This document shows positions 46,988-58,023 of a stretch of 64,000 bases of DNA, one piece after another. The notes under the pieces were generated by a model. That model did not search any database and had not been told where the DNA came from. It saw only the letters and a program-made list of their open reading frames with translations. This stretch comes from Diphasiastrum complanatum (taxonomy: Eukaryota > Streptophyta > Lycopodiopsida > Lycopodiales > Lycopodiaceae). The DNA lies in NCBI GenBank assembly GCA_029204225.1, contig CM055095.1, positions 64,806,158 to 64,870,157 of the forward strand. Direction: 5' to 3'. The position numbers and the translations under genes were made by a program. Each line of letters begins with the position of its first letter. Position 1 is the stretch's first letter.

Positions 46988-47961
46988 ATGTGAGGAAGCT
47001 CCATTGTCGATGTACCAGAACCATCCTTCTTGAAAGGTGATGAAGAAAACCTCGAGACCATAAGAGATCCCTCTCCATCACTTGCATGAGCATCTTCCTT
47101 CTCTTCATTGGAAATGTTGGCTTTCTTGAATTGACTCTTCTTCTTGAAGCAATTGGTGGCATAATGCCCCTTCTTGCCACAAAAGAAACACTTGATGTTT
47201 TTCTTCTTCTTCTTGGATGTGAAAGCTTGAGAGGACTCATCCTCTTCTCCTTTCTCCTTGGAAATAAGATTGTTCTTGCTTGAAGAGGGTTGGTGTTGAT
47301 TCTTACTTCTTGTCTTGTGCTTGTCTTTGGTAAAGAGGGCTTTACCATCAATGTTGAGAGACAATCTTTCCATTTTCAAGAGTTTATACTCTTGTCTTGA
47401 TTCTTCAGAAATGAGCACACTTTGGAGTGCTTCCAAACTTGGTAGCTCCTCCTCAATGACATAACTTTGAACAAGGTTGTCATATTCCTCCTTTAACCCA
47501 TTAAGTATGACTTGAACAAGTTCCTTTTGGTTCATGGAGTCTCCTATGCATGACAATTCTCTATGGAGGTCTTTAACTCTCATTACATAAGCTGAAGCAC
47601 ATTCATCACTTCTCTGTACACTTTGAAAAATTTGGTTTCTTAGTGTTAGAAGTCTAGAAGTATTCTTTGCCTCATAGATGGACTTGAGAGTATCCCAAGC
47701 ATCTTTGGCATTAGTACAAACACCAATTTCTCTTAAGATGTCATTTGAGACATTCATTTCAATATAATGTAGAGCCATCCGAGCTCTCTTTTTGTACTTT
47801 GGAATTTCTTGAGAAATTTGTGGTTCTTCTTCAATACCAAGTAAAATATCCATCACATCTTGTAGAATTAAGATAGATTCCATCCTAACCTTCCAAATTG
47901 AGTAATTGGAGGTTGACAATCTCTCACTTGCTTCTAATAGAAAGACACCCATTGAAGTCAT
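46954..47961 (-). CDS. Copia C9 Gag (335 codons)
   Basis: Open from MTSMGVFLLEASERLSTSNY, with the UBN2-like capsid region (DAWDTLKSIYEAKNTSRLLT, ELVQVILNGLKEEYDNLVQS) and an intact zinc knuckle CFFCGKKGHYATNC followed by a basic tail. It runs past the prot start out of frame: a one-base difference at about 46,985 puts WYIDNG in another frame. The capsid and RNA-packaging protein of the element; the best-preserved copia gag here. Confidence 0.93.
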   Translation of the reverse strand: MTSMGVFLLEASERLSTSNYSIWKVRMESILILQDVMDILLGIEEEPQISQEIPKYKKRARMALHYIEMNVSNDILREIGVCTNAKDAWDTLKSIYEAKNTSRLLTLRNQIFQSVQRSDECASAYVMRVKDLHRELSCIGDSMNQKELVQVILNGLKEEYDNLVQSYVIEEELPSLEALQSVLISEESRQEYKLLKMERLSLNIDGKALFTKDKHKTRSKNQHQPSSSKNNLISKEKGEEDESSQAFTSKKKKKNIKCFFCGKKGHYATNCFKKKSQFKKANISNEEKEDAHASDGEGSLMVSRFSSSPFKKDGSGTSTMELPHICVAPSILFHP

Positions 47962-48704
47962 AAAGAATGTTGGAAATCAAAAAAGATGGATGAAAAAATT
48001 GCTTATCTTCTCACTATAGGAACCAATCAAGGGTAAAAAACCAAATCCTATGTAAGACTAAGCAAAAAACTGTGAGATAGATCTCACTAGCTTGACAATC
48101 TCTCTAAAACAAGATTTGAATCATAAAAAAAGATGAAGTATGGCAAAATTTATGGTTCTCTGAATTTCACACGTGTGAAATACTCCAAAAATGTCAAATT
48201 GACTCAAATACAATCTATTTGTATGAAACAATTTGCCTAGTTCCTTTAAATTTTGCCTAAATCACATATAGATGAGATTGGTCAACTTCTGGATGATTTT
48301 TGTGATCATTCAAGCAATAAATGACATGTACTCACGATTTGCCACAGGTCTAGGTGCCCTACCTACTACTATTCAAAAGCTTATAACTTTTGATTGGGTT
48401 ATCAAACTGTCATAATTCAAATTTCATCAGATTTTACACATTTCTAGCTTTCTAGTGGGCAAAATTGCATGAAATTTGGATCTAAGGTGAGAGAGAACCA
48501 CCAAACTAAAAATGGGTGGATTTCACACATGCCTACACCTAAAATTCCGTACAGTACCTGATCTGGACCATTCAAAGTGGTTTGAAGCTCTATATCACCA
48601 AAAAATTGCAAACTAGCTAGAAACTAGAATCTAGACAATTCCTAGCTTGAAATCTGATCAAATTTGCAAACTTTTTGATTAGATTTGCTTGTAAATCCTA
48701 GATA

Positions 48705-48717
48705 GGCTCTGATACCA
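48705..48717 (-). other. Primer-binding site of C9
   Basis: The minus strand TGGTATCAGAGCC directly follows the LTR end TTCAACA: a perfect initiator tRNA-Met match. Confidence 0.95.
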
Positions 48718-49301
48718 TGTTGAATTCACACGTGTGGGACGCCCTACACATGTACTTTTGATCTCCTAAGCCCAATAATACCATAAAGATCAAACTAGCA
48801 TTGATTGACAATAGGAAAGCTGACCATACAAGAAATATTATTGTGTTACAAGCAAGATCTGTCAACAAAACATGAAACTAGGTACAATAAATGTCTCAAC
48901 TCGGCTAGAGAGAGAATATGAAAGTACAAACTCGAGTAGAGAGAGAGGGCACAAAGAGCTTAGTCTCCAAATTTGCATTACACACAAAAATCATCATCTT
49001 CTCAATGAGAGTACATCACATATATATAGATCCATGGACTCTCCTTCTGCTTTGAGTGGAATTGGAGTTATGAATCCACCTCTCAAGCTATCTAGACTTA
49101 TTCAAGCCACCTCAATATGTCTAATTGTGCCACCTAGTATTTTCATGCATTAAATGTGGCATGCAAAGTACAAATGGAAATTCCTATGGTAGCTCAAGTT
49201 TCTACTTCTACCTACCTTGAATATCTTATTCTAAATGTGTCTTCACTAAGCCAAAAGAGCTCAATTCATCTTTGGCATTTTTAGGACCCCTACTTACAAC
49301 A
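48718..49301 (-). repeat. 5' LTR of C9 (584 bp)
   Basis: Plus-strand limits TGTTGAATTC and CTTACAACA. It contains a CACACGTGTG palindrome near its 3' end and CTCGAG/CTCGGC phrases with short CT runs. The right boundary is inferred from TGTTG/CAACA symmetry. Confidence 0.8.
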
Positions 49302-49781
49302 CTAGATAGATTTTTCCAATATTTCAACATAGATCAAATCAAAGCTAAGAAAATGATTTAAAAGCATATGTAAAGAAACTAGGATAAAAGTCTCAAATCA
49401 AATCTAAAAAATTTAAACAAAGTAAAAACAAATTTGTAATCACCTATTTTGACAGTTTTTGGGAAAACTGCAATAACTTTTGCATCCCTTACCCAAATTG
49501 CTTGCAAATTGTGCAAATGAAAGTTAAAACAAAGCTCTAAAGTTCTATGGAATCAAATTAGAAATAAAAAATGAATTTATATGCCAAAAATGAGTCTTAA
49601 CGGACCTGAAAATTTAAAAGTTAGAACTTAGCAAAAAGAAAGCTACAAAAGTAATAAACTCTTCAAATGAAATGATGTTCATGTTGAATCAAATGATTAT
49701 TGGATCTTACGCTTTGATACCACAAATGTCATGTGCCATACCTCTCAATCCAAGACAAGCAAGCTAGAACAAGGAGGCAAC
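49302..49781 (-). other. Leader and PBS of a further copia element (C10)
   Basis: On the minus strand TGGTATCAAAGCG (49,722-49,710) is an initiator tRNA-Met-type PBS. AT-rich leader lies 3' of it to about 49,302. The LTR that should precede it (right of 49,723) is cut at 49,781. No coding sequence. Confidence 0.6.
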
Positions 49782-50026
49782 AAAGTCCATAGTAGCTCAA
49801 AGATATCTCATAACTCTGATGAGAGCCTTCCAATGTGTTATACTAAGGTTAGATATCAGGGTTAGTCATATACTGACTTAGGGAGCTGACTACAAAAGCT
49901 ATGTCTACCCTGATACAAATCATTGCGTACATAAGAGATCCTATTATCGAATGATAAGGAGAATACTCACGCATCTGCTCCTTCTCTTCGATTGTTCGGG
50001 GACACTGGTTCTTTGACAATTTGAGA
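49782..50026 (-). pseudogene. Inverted copy of C7 RT segment
   Basis: 245 bp match 42,455-42,695 in reverse complement, with a few substitutions and an indel. It includes the region encoding YAMIYTKPDIAFAV. A separate copy of the same copia family, truncated on both sides. Confidence 0.85.
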
Positions 50027-50525
50027 CCGCCGACAACTCAGTGATTCACAGATAAACTATTCGACCACAGAGCGGGAGGCATTGGCTATGATCTATGCGG
50101 TTAAAAAATTTCAGCATTACTTGATGGCCACATATTTTGTCTTTTATACAGACCATCAGCCCTTGTTTCATCTTGTCAATAAAACTTGCAACACATGGAG
50201 AATCACTCATTGGTTACTTTTGTTGTTGGAGTTTGATTTTCGGATAGTGGTTCGCAAGAGGAAACAACACTATATGGCAGATCATGTGTCGCAAATCAAG
50301 AAAAAGAAAACTGCAGTCCTACCCGACGATGAGCTAGCAGACTCTACCTTATTTTACATTGACACTGTACCTGAATGGGCTGCGAACATTGTTAAGTATC
50401 TTATGCGGGGCCAACCGGATAAATCTCTACCCAAGGCGAAACAACAAAAACTGATTCTAAAAGCTAGACCTTATCACCTGATTGTTGGCCAATTATATCG
50501 AAGAGGACCAGATGGAATCCTTTAA
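50027..50525 (+). pseudogene. Gypsy RNase H and linker (G7)
   Basis: Starts at the RNase H motif REALAMIYAVKKFQHYLM, then FYTDHQPLFHLVNKTCN, RKRKQHYMADHVSQ. It stays open through the linker into the integrase zinc region, ending at TAA 50,523. Same family as G4, better preserved. RT is lost at the junction at 50,026. Confidence 0.92.
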
Positions 50526-51640
50526 AGATTTATTCTTCTACACGAGGCCACCCAGATTATTTCAATTTTGCATAAAGGCATGGGTGGTGGGCATTTTGCA
50601 TATGACATTACAGTTCAGAAGATTCTACAATCAGGATGCTGGTGGCCAACAATACATAAGGATACGGATGAATACCTGGAAAACTGTGATGTGTGCCAGA
50701 GAGCTAAGCGACCAACAAGGTTGAACTATGATCTTTTACACCCAATTTTAGCTCAAGCGCCACTTGAAAAATGGGGGTTGGACTATATCGGCCAATTCAT
50801 CCGGCCGCAAGAAGTTCACAAGCCTGATACATCATCGTGGCTATGGATTATCGCACCAAGTGGGTCAAAGCCAAGGCAGTGCGAACAGCTGACTCTCGAG
50901 CAACTACCAAATTCTTGTATGAAAATATCATTGTGCATTTTGGATGCAAAGTGGAGATAGTTAGCGATCACCGAAGCCATTTCATCAACGAGACTATCAA
51001 GGTCTTATTGAAAAATTCTTTGTGATCCATAGATTCAGCACACCTTATTATCCTCGTGGTAATAAGCAGACAGAATCATCCAATAAGATCTTGTGTAGTG
51101 TAATCACGAAAACAGTTGAAGTTAGCAAATCTGATTGGGAGCACAAGCTACATGCTGTTCTGTGGGCATTCAGAATAGCTTACAAGGGAAGAACTGACCA
51201 CACGCCATTTCAATTGGTTTATGGTCAAGATGCAATAATGCTAGTGGAGTTTTTGCTACCAATATTAAGAATTGCCACAATACAATATCTTGATTAATCC
51301 AAATCTCTACAATTATGCCATGAAGCATTACATAAACTTTGTGATACGCGCTTACTAGTTGTACATGCATTAGCGGCTGAGAAAAGCGACGCGAGACATG
51401 GCATGATCGTCGATTACACAAGAAAGATCTTCGGTCAAGAGATCTAGTCCTCATATATAAAAGTAAGGTGATCAAGGGAAAGTTGAAGTTCACAGGCGAA
51501 AGCCCATTCCAAGTAAAGGAAATCCTCAGCCATGGAGTCATGAAACTTGAACAGTTAGATGGGATGCCATTCAATACTCCCATCAATGGTAGCCAATTTC
51601 ACAAGTACTAGCCACCTCAGTGAAACATATCCAATGGGTG
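50526..51640 (+). pseudogene. Gypsy integrase (G7)
   Basis: HHCC region LHEATQIISILHKGMGGGHF and CDVCQRAKRPTRLNYD. The core continues over frames with MAMDYRTKWVKAKAV (first Asp), SDHRSHFINETIK (second Asp, usual SDxGxHF), then TPYYPRGNKQTESSNK (Glu). SDWEHKLHAVLWAFR and QLVYGQD follow, with the C-terminal domain in pieces. Stops at 50,523, 51,022 and 51,295. It shows what G4 lost at 30,540. Confidence 0.92.
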
Positions 51641-52130
51641 GACGATGCATACAATGATCAGATCAAACCTATTAGAAGTCATCCCATCCAGATCTAATGA
51701 AGTCAAGCCAAAATCTAGATAAGATCTAGCCAGATCAAGCAAAATTCACCAAATTTCAATAAGATCAGGCAAGATCCAAACAGAAAAAAAAAAAGATCGA
51801 TAAGATCCAAGTGAGATCTAGATTCAAATAGGATCCAAAGGGTAGTAGGGGGTCAGATAATAACAATCAGCCTCCATCCTTGCAAACCAGCGATGATAAT
51901 CTTGAGAAAAAATAGCAAATTAGAGGTAAAAATCACTTAAACTGATGGATCAACTACCAATTGTCCATTAGAACTCTTGGAGAGCTCTCAATAGTCATAT
52001 CTGAACTGGATGCACAGGTTTACCAGTCTGCAAGAGCTAGGGATCAGAGAATCTCAAGATCACACCAAAAAAACACAAAAAAGAGCACTTTTTTCATGAT
52101 TTATTGAGATCCCTTGGAAACTAATACTTG
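51641..52130 (+). repeat. G7 3' non-coding region with AAGATC-rich array
   Basis: Aligns with 30,950-31,440 downstream of G4. AGATC-type units cluster at 51,680-51,840. The shared part ends near 52,110. Confidence 0.8.
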
Positions 52131-52892
52131 AGACTTTGTCAGTCACTAAATCTAACTTAGATACATCTATAAAAATCTTTGCGAGAGTTATTGATGAAAA
52201 AATTATCAAAATTGAGTGTCTGCGAGTTCAAAAGAACCAAAAATTAAGGAACCTTCATAGGGCATCAAGATCTGCAAACCAACCTTCACAGAGGGCATAA
52301 ATGAAATCAGAGTAGTGAAATTAGCCTGCCTACATGGTTTGATCTTGAAAATCCAACATCTGGGGCAAGTCACCTATGTTGAAGAGAACCAAAGATGAAG
52401 AATAACCACAAGCTACCACAATGCTCATATCAAAGTGAAGCTCAACAGGAGATGGATTTTATAATAGAGGGTGAGGAGTACATGAATTCATGTGATGGGA
52501 CACATGAGACCTAGCAAGATCAAGATCCCAAGGCTCACATTCACAAAGGAGGAAGAGGAGATGGAGCTCCTAGTTCTCTCAATTGCAAATGAGCCAAAAG
52601 ATTCCAAAAGTGATGTCTCTTGCCTACTTATAGACAAGTCCCCTAACTTAACTAAACATAACTATCTTGAAGGATAGTTAGCCCTTGTTAAGTATTATTT
52701 AGCCTACATTGGGCCCTTAGTGGCCTATTATCCTTATTAATTACTTTGAAGGGCCTAAAGAGGGAATCACCTTGTTCTTAGGGCTAATAGTTTCTTTTGG
52801 GCCTACAAAGCTTACAATGGATATTTTAAGACATTGATAGACACTGATGTACTAGAAGTACATGACATTTTTCTTGGAAGGAATCTAGTTTC
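52131..52892. other. Probable LTR sequence, no gene
   Basis: No domain-bearing ORF. It contains CTTATAGACAAGTCCCC and GGGCCTACATTGGGCCC-like stretches common in LTRs, but no boundary could be fixed. Confidence 0.4.
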
Positions 52893-53156
52893 TTACGTGG
52901 TAGCTTGGTACATGATATTGAAATGCAACTTCAACGCGTCCCACATGGCGTATGCATGGAGGGCTAGGTCCATGTTTATGTCAAAAGAGAAGAGCATCTG
53001 GTAAAAGCCCATTGCTTCAAGAAGGGGGCCAACAACCTGAAGCCAAGGGTTTATCAAGGAGTCAGATGACAGGGCCCAGATTTGGGTGGCAGTAGGTATC
53101 TCACGTTGGATAACCTTTTTCATGACAATATTGACAATAGAGAAAGAAGAAGTCAT
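52893..53156 (-). pseudogene. ORF-X family, copy X4 (N-terminal 87 codons)
   Basis: Start ATG 53,156. The text VIQREIPTATQIWALSSD, LINPWLQVVGPLLEAMGFYQ, LFSFDINMDLALHAYAMW closely parallels the X2 N-terminus. The frame is intact, so it shows which X2 codons became stops. Truncated at about 52,890. Function not recognised. Confidence 0.65.
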
Positions 53157-53445
53157 GGTGTTAGATGGATGGTAAAGTACATTAGCGACGAAGATGGAAA
53201 AAAGATGAAAAGGTGCTCAAAAAAGATGAAAAGACATCAAAAACGGGTGAAAGGCTTAAAAACTGAGAAAATACAAAAATGGTGAGGACGAAGGTAGAAA
53301 GGGCAAAAATGAGTGTATAGCAGATGGATGTGAGGACTGATGAGGGCTGGCAAGAATTTTTGTCACCATTTGATCACTTTGAAAATTCTGTGTAATTTTC
53401 GGTAGAGTTTCACTAAATGAAGTGCCTAATGACTCAAATTTCTCC

Positions 53446-53453
53446 CTTATATA
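53446..53453 (-). promoter_or_regulatory. TATA box of ORF-X copy X4
   Basis: The minus strand CTATATAAGGG lies about 290 bp upstream of the ATG. The equivalent in X2 (57,474-57,481) reads CTATGTAAGGG and is mutated. Confidence 0.6.
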
Positions 53454-53608
53454 GCGGAATTTAGAGTGCGTATTAGGAGAAGTGCACTTTCCCTAGGTCA
53501 GTTCCAACCAAAATTTTGCAGGGACCTTTGGCACAATATTCTAAGACCTTAGGGAAGTCTGTGAAGGTTCAGAAGGTGATTCGATTGCCCTGCGAAGGTT
53601 CAGCCTGT

Positions 53609-53631
53609 CTGCAAAGGTTCAACCCTCGCAG
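53609..53631. promoter_or_regulatory. 23-bp palindrome upstream of ORF-X (X4)
   Basis: The consensus is arms CTGCGAGGGTT and AACCCTCGCAG around a central C; this copy has two mismatches. Half-site repeats (CTGCGAAGGTTCA, CTGTGAAGGTTCA) lie just to its left. Conserved in X2 at 57,648. Confidence 0.65.
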
Positions 53632-53689
53632 GAGGTGAACTCTCGCACAAATCATGAGTGTGAAAAGTACAGTACTAAGGACCATAAAT

Positions 53690-54114
53690 GTATCTTTGAA
53701 TGATTCACAAGGTGATTGTATGCTTGTTAAACAATCTATCAGAAACTAGTCATCAGAAAACAAGATCTAGTTTAGCAGCTTGATAGGAAACAAGTAGAGA
53801 CAATCAAAGCATTGATCAATTAGTATAATCCAACTCCACACGTGTGGAAATAAGGCTGTAGTACGGCCTGTAGATAGTGTTTACAAAGTGCCAAAGCTGG
53901 GTTTTATTGGAAATCAAGAGTAATCACCATACAATGAGAGGAAACTCGAGTTTCTCCTTGAGGCTCCAAAAAGTTTCTATCTTCTCACTATGGAGAATGG
54001 GAATACATAGTAAAACACACTTCCTTTGCAAATTTAGGTGAAAATCCAGCATGTAATAAGGAAGTAGACTCCACTTTCTTGCCCTAATGTGAAAACCCTA
54101 GCCTAGATCCAAGA
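53690..54114. other. Non-coding block between ORF-X copies
   Basis: Contains CCACACGTGTGG (palindrome) near 53,838 and CTCGAG phrases typical of the copia LTRs here. No boundary or ORF supported. Confidence 0.4.
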
Positions 54115-57100
54115 GTCTCTTGGCCCACCTGTGGTGGATCAAGTAGCCAGTGACATCTTCCATAAAGCTTATTCGGTCTATCTTCTGCAAGTCCTTGGGC
54201 GTGTGAAGGGACTTGTGGACTCCTGTTAGCCAACTTTGGTCGACCCACACTTGGAATATGCTCGTCTAGGGATCGCCAAGGAATGCGACTCGATAGTAAA
54301 CTCGAGCTACTGGAAGCTGATCTTCCACTTTCTCTGAGGCTAACGCCTTATTTGGATCAAGGAATATTGGTGAAAAAAATTATCCCACTTCATTTCAATT
54401 CCCATTAGATACTCTAAGTCTCGGACGTAAGTAACTGCCGCGCAGACTGTTGGGTCAGGGCAATTGAAATACTTATTAGAAAATTGGGTGAGAGCCCTTC
54501 GGGCATCTACATTCGTATCCCAATCGTGTTCTGAAAGAATTTTTGGCCAATTACAGTTCTGGATGGTGATCTTGTCCAGAGGATTTTTGAATCATTGTGT
54601 GCATGGCAAGAAGTACGTGTTCATCCTTAGTTGTTGTGGACTGGTCACATAGGCCCTGATGGCCACATGGTCCCATTCAAATAGCTGTTGGTGCCACTTA
54701 GGTTGTGGTTGGAGGGCGCTAGGGCTTGCAGCTCGTTGCCTTTTATGGTTTGTGCCAAAAATGATATATGCTAGCCGTCTCTTGAGGACTCGTGGAGATA
54801 TTTGGATAGGAATTCGTTGATTTTCTCCTCCACGGACATAGGGCGTCGGAAAGCCCGGTTGATAGATATAGTGCGCGAGCCTCGTGATGAGGACGCTTGT
54901 CCTTCCTCGTGGCTATGGCTGGAACCCATGTCTTGGCCTTGGTCCTACGTCTCAGCTCCAGTATCAGGAGGTCCTTGGTTTTGTCTGCCGGACCCTTGAT
55001 TCGGACTTGTGGCCCCTGTTGCCTGCTGGCCTTGATGGGCTCGTACTTGCCTGTGTAGCATCAAAGAGAGGTGGCATTGGAATCACCACCGGGATTGGTT
55101 GAGTTTTCTTTTCCATAAATTGTTGACAAGCCTTGAGGGCTTGTTTGGCCTGGGCGAGCAATTGAGTTGCGTTGGTTCGGTATTTGTCGAACTCCGCCTT
55201 GTAGCTGTTCAAAGTTTGACTATAGACCTGCACATGATGCTTGAAAAGATTCATCTCTACTTGAGAGAGTGGCCTTGAGTCAGGTGTGGGTTGAGCTAAC
55301 CATACGAGTTTTTCGCTTTGTAGAGCTTGCACCTCTGCCCCCAAACGCATATTTTCCACCTCATATATCTGGAGTTGTGCCTGGAGGGAGACAAGCCATT
55401 GGGACGCTTCAGACTGAAGCTCCTACACCTTGGTGGAGGCATCTGTCAGCGCTTTGGAGAGGCTCTAGATATACTGGTTGAGGCCGTCCTCCTTTTGCTA
55501 CAGCTTTGTGAACTCTCGATGCCCGTCTTGTTTGTGTTGTTGAGCAATGATCAGCTCTTGCTACAACTTTGTGATCTATGCTCGCAGCTGGCTGTTGCAA
55601 GTTGCCAATTGGAGTACCCGGATTTCCAATGAGGCCCTAGCTACTATCGCATCCTGGATAAATATTTCCAAGGCTTGGTAGGCCATCGTTAAGTCCGTTG
55701 GAGCAGCCGGTACATTGACGCTTGTAGGGGTTCATGTGGTAGTGGCCCCAATGACCTGTACAGTGTCGTTGTCATTGTCTTCAATGAGGTTCTCCGGTGA
55801 TCTCTTGTCATCTGGGGCAGTGGAATCTGTCCGATCTGGTGATGGAAGAAAAATCGTTTGTTTAAATGCATCATTAGGCAACGGTTGGTCGCCCTCGACA
55901 GCCTTTGATGGAGAAGTGGGTGGTGTGGTAGGAACAAAAGTGAAAACAGGGATGGGGACAGTTTGTCCGAAAGAGAGAATGGATGGAACAAAGGAAAACT
56001 GTAGGGTGGTGTGGAGGACGAAAGGAGAAGATGGGACGGAAGTGGTCTGGCGTGGTGGTGAGAAGTTGATGATCTGTATCCATGCTAGAGTGTCCAGAGG
56101 CAACTGGGAATCAACAAGATTGAACTGGAGAGGGATAGCAGTGGGAACATGAGTAATGGAGGATGCGATAGTAATGGAAGGGGTGGTAGAAAATGGAACA
56201 GAGGTAGAAATAGTATCAACAAAGGAGATGGGAATGGAAATAGAAGCAGCATTTGTGGGTGGAATAGAAGGAAGAGGAACGACAACAGAAATAGTGGTGG
56301 GGGCCTGTACAGAAGAGGAAGTGCTGGTGGTAGAAGCCGAAGCTGTTACTGGTGTTTTGGTGGTGGTGCGACGTTTGTTAGAAGGTGGGGATGAGAAACA
56401 GGAGGCAGCGCCACGTATTCTTTTGCTGGCCGTCGTGTCAGTGACTACAAGTTGGGCAGGCGTGGATGCGGTTGATGGAGGATAAAGGTTAGTGTGTGGC
56501 ACAGTGGATGATAAGATGCTGGAATGGCAGAACCCACGCACTTGTGTCTTGAGAAGAGCCCAAGAGAAGTTGCACAGTAGGGGGCCTATTGTGATACGTT
56601 CTCGGGAGTTTGGTTTTATTGAGATTGTTAGTTTGCGGATGAGGAAGATATGCCAGTTGTATGGCACAACCATGGGGCCATGGAATCCCAAAAAAGATTT
56701 CACAATCTGACTCAACAGCATGGACTAGAATCTGTCCTTGCAAAATGTTGAAACAACCAAAAAGTTGTTCAACAGATGTGCAGCCGTCTAAATGACTGGT
56801 TTCGTAATAGCCTCTATCAGGTACCCGTTGTTTGTTTGGATCAAAATTTCTGTTGCAGTCTGGGTGAAGAAAGATTTTATCAGGGATTTTGCCTGATGAT
56901 GAGAGATGGGCTGGCGGTCACCAGACATAATGCCGACAGTGACCATCAAGTCTGCATTAATCCATACCTTGTACATGGTACCCTAGTACAGAAAGTGGAA
57001 ACGAGACTTCGGCACATCTCAGGTGGCGTAAGCGTGAAGGGCGAGGCCCATGTTAATGTCAGAGCTGAAAAGTGTCAGGTAAAATCCCATTGCTTCAAGA

Positions 57101-57231
57101 AGTGGGCTAGCAATTTAAAGTCATGGTTTAATTAGGGCATCAGAAGGCAAGGGCCAAATTTGGGTGGCTGATGGTATTTCTCGCTGGATCACCTGCTTGG
57201 TGCCAGAGTCATCAGAAGATGAGGAGGCCAT
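54115..57231 (-). pseudogene. ORF-X family, copy X2 (nearly full length, about 1,000 codons)
   Basis: ATG 57,231 (MASSSSDDSG). One frame holds from 57,231 to 54,964 apart from isolated stops. An N-terminal domain (REIPSATQIWPLPSDALIKP; AMGFYLTLFSSDINMGLALH) is followed by a region with YNWHIFLIRKL. A long Ser/Thr/Pro-rich segment (56,500-55,740) and a Gln/Leu/Glu coiled-coil region (55,690-55,130) come next. After frameshifts there is a C-terminal domain (LQPQPKWHQQ; YFNCPDPTV; YLMGIEMKWDNF; GVHKSLHTPKDLQKI). No polymerase, integrase or zinc knuckle. Unrecognised; probably an accessory protein of a mobile element. Confidence 0.6.
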
Positions 57232-57473
57232 GCTAGCAGTGATAGTTAAAGTGCAAAAAAGTAGAAAAAATGGTGGAAAAGGTCAAAAGTGATGGAAACA
57301 GGGGATAACAAGAGTTGGATGGTAGTAATAGCAGTTCAGAACGTAGATCTGGGTTTAGAGTATGTAGATGATGGCTTGTATGGAGTTTGGTCACATTCGG
57401 AGAACTTGGAAAATTTGGTCAAAATTTGAGTAGAGCTTCGCTAGGAAAGGTGACAAATGACTCAAATTCAGCC

Positions 57474-57481
57474 CTTACATA
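57474..57481 (-). promoter_or_regulatory. Degenerate TATA box of ORF-X copy X2
   Basis: TATGTAAG on the minus strand, positionally equivalent to TATATAAG of X4, 243 bp upstream of the ATG. Flanking sequence (CTCTAAATTCCGCTAT) is identical in both copies. Confidence 0.5.
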
Positions 57482-57647
57482 GCGGAATTTAGAGTGCGTA
57501 TTAGGTGAAATCCACTTTCCCTTGTTTAGTTCCACCCAAATTTTTACAAGGACCTTCTTCACAAAATAATAAGACCTCAGAGAAGTCTGCGAGAGTTCAG
57601 AAGGTGATTTGACTGCCTTGCGAAGGTTCTACGAGGGTTCAGATAGT

Positions 57648-57670
57648 CTGCGAGGGTTCAATCCTCGTAG
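57648..57670. promoter_or_regulatory. 23-bp palindrome upstream of ORF-X (X2)
   Basis: CTGCGAGGGTT, C, AATCCTCGTAG: two differences from a perfect palindrome. Preceded by half-sites CTGCGAGAGTTCA (57,589), TTGCGAAGGTTC and ACGAGGGTTCA. Confidence 0.65.
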
Positions 57671-57709
57671 GAAGTGAATGCTTGCACAACTTGCTCCCAT
57701 GGTAGGATT

Positions 57710-58023
57710 TTCAAGATCAGACCATGTAGGCAAACTAATTTCATTGCTCCGATTCCATTTATGCCCCTTGCGAAGGTTGGTTAATGAAGGGACTAGAAAC
57801 TCTATTGGAATTACAACATCCTGACCATATACCAATTGGAATGGAGTTTGATCACTGCTTCTCTTATATGCTGTCCTAAAGGCCCACAGAGCAGCATGCA
57901 ACTTGTGTTCCCAATCCGATCTGCTAGCTTCAAGTGTTTTCGTGAGCATGCCACACAGGATCTATTGGATGATTCTGCTTGCCCATTACCGTGAGGATAG
58001 TAAGGCGTACCAGTTCTATGGAA
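57710..58023 (-). pseudogene. Gypsy integrase fragment (G8), target of C11
   Basis: The minus strand reads FHRTGTPYYPHGNGQAESSN (integrase Glu region) and, in the next frame, ASRSDWEHKLHAALWAFRTA, QTPFQLVYGQDVVIP. Close to G7. It is interrupted at 58,023/58,024 by the C11 LTR and fades into non-coding DNA left of about 57,760. Confidence 0.85.

Larger units (their letters stand above)
44828..49301 (-). mobile_element. Ty1/copia retrotransposon C9, 3'-deleted
   Basis: 5' LTR 48,718-49,301 (TGTTG...CAACA ends), PBS 48,705-48,717, leader, gag 47,961, protease/integrase, and RT truncated just before YVDD, then the LTR remnant. Same subfamily as C1/C8. Its LTR also exists as a truncated solo copy at 31,929-32,304. 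Confidence 0.9.

Noticed and set aside
54802-55632. Plus-strand frames of 65-101 codons
   Set aside because: Shadows of the ORF-X coiled-coil and basic region on the opposite strand.
55715-56485. Plus-strand frames of 81-145 codons antisense to ORF-X copy X2
   Set aside because: They are Gly/Arg/Glu-rich mirror images of the Ser/Thr/Pro-rich linker and show no start context or domain. The minus frame continues on both sides.
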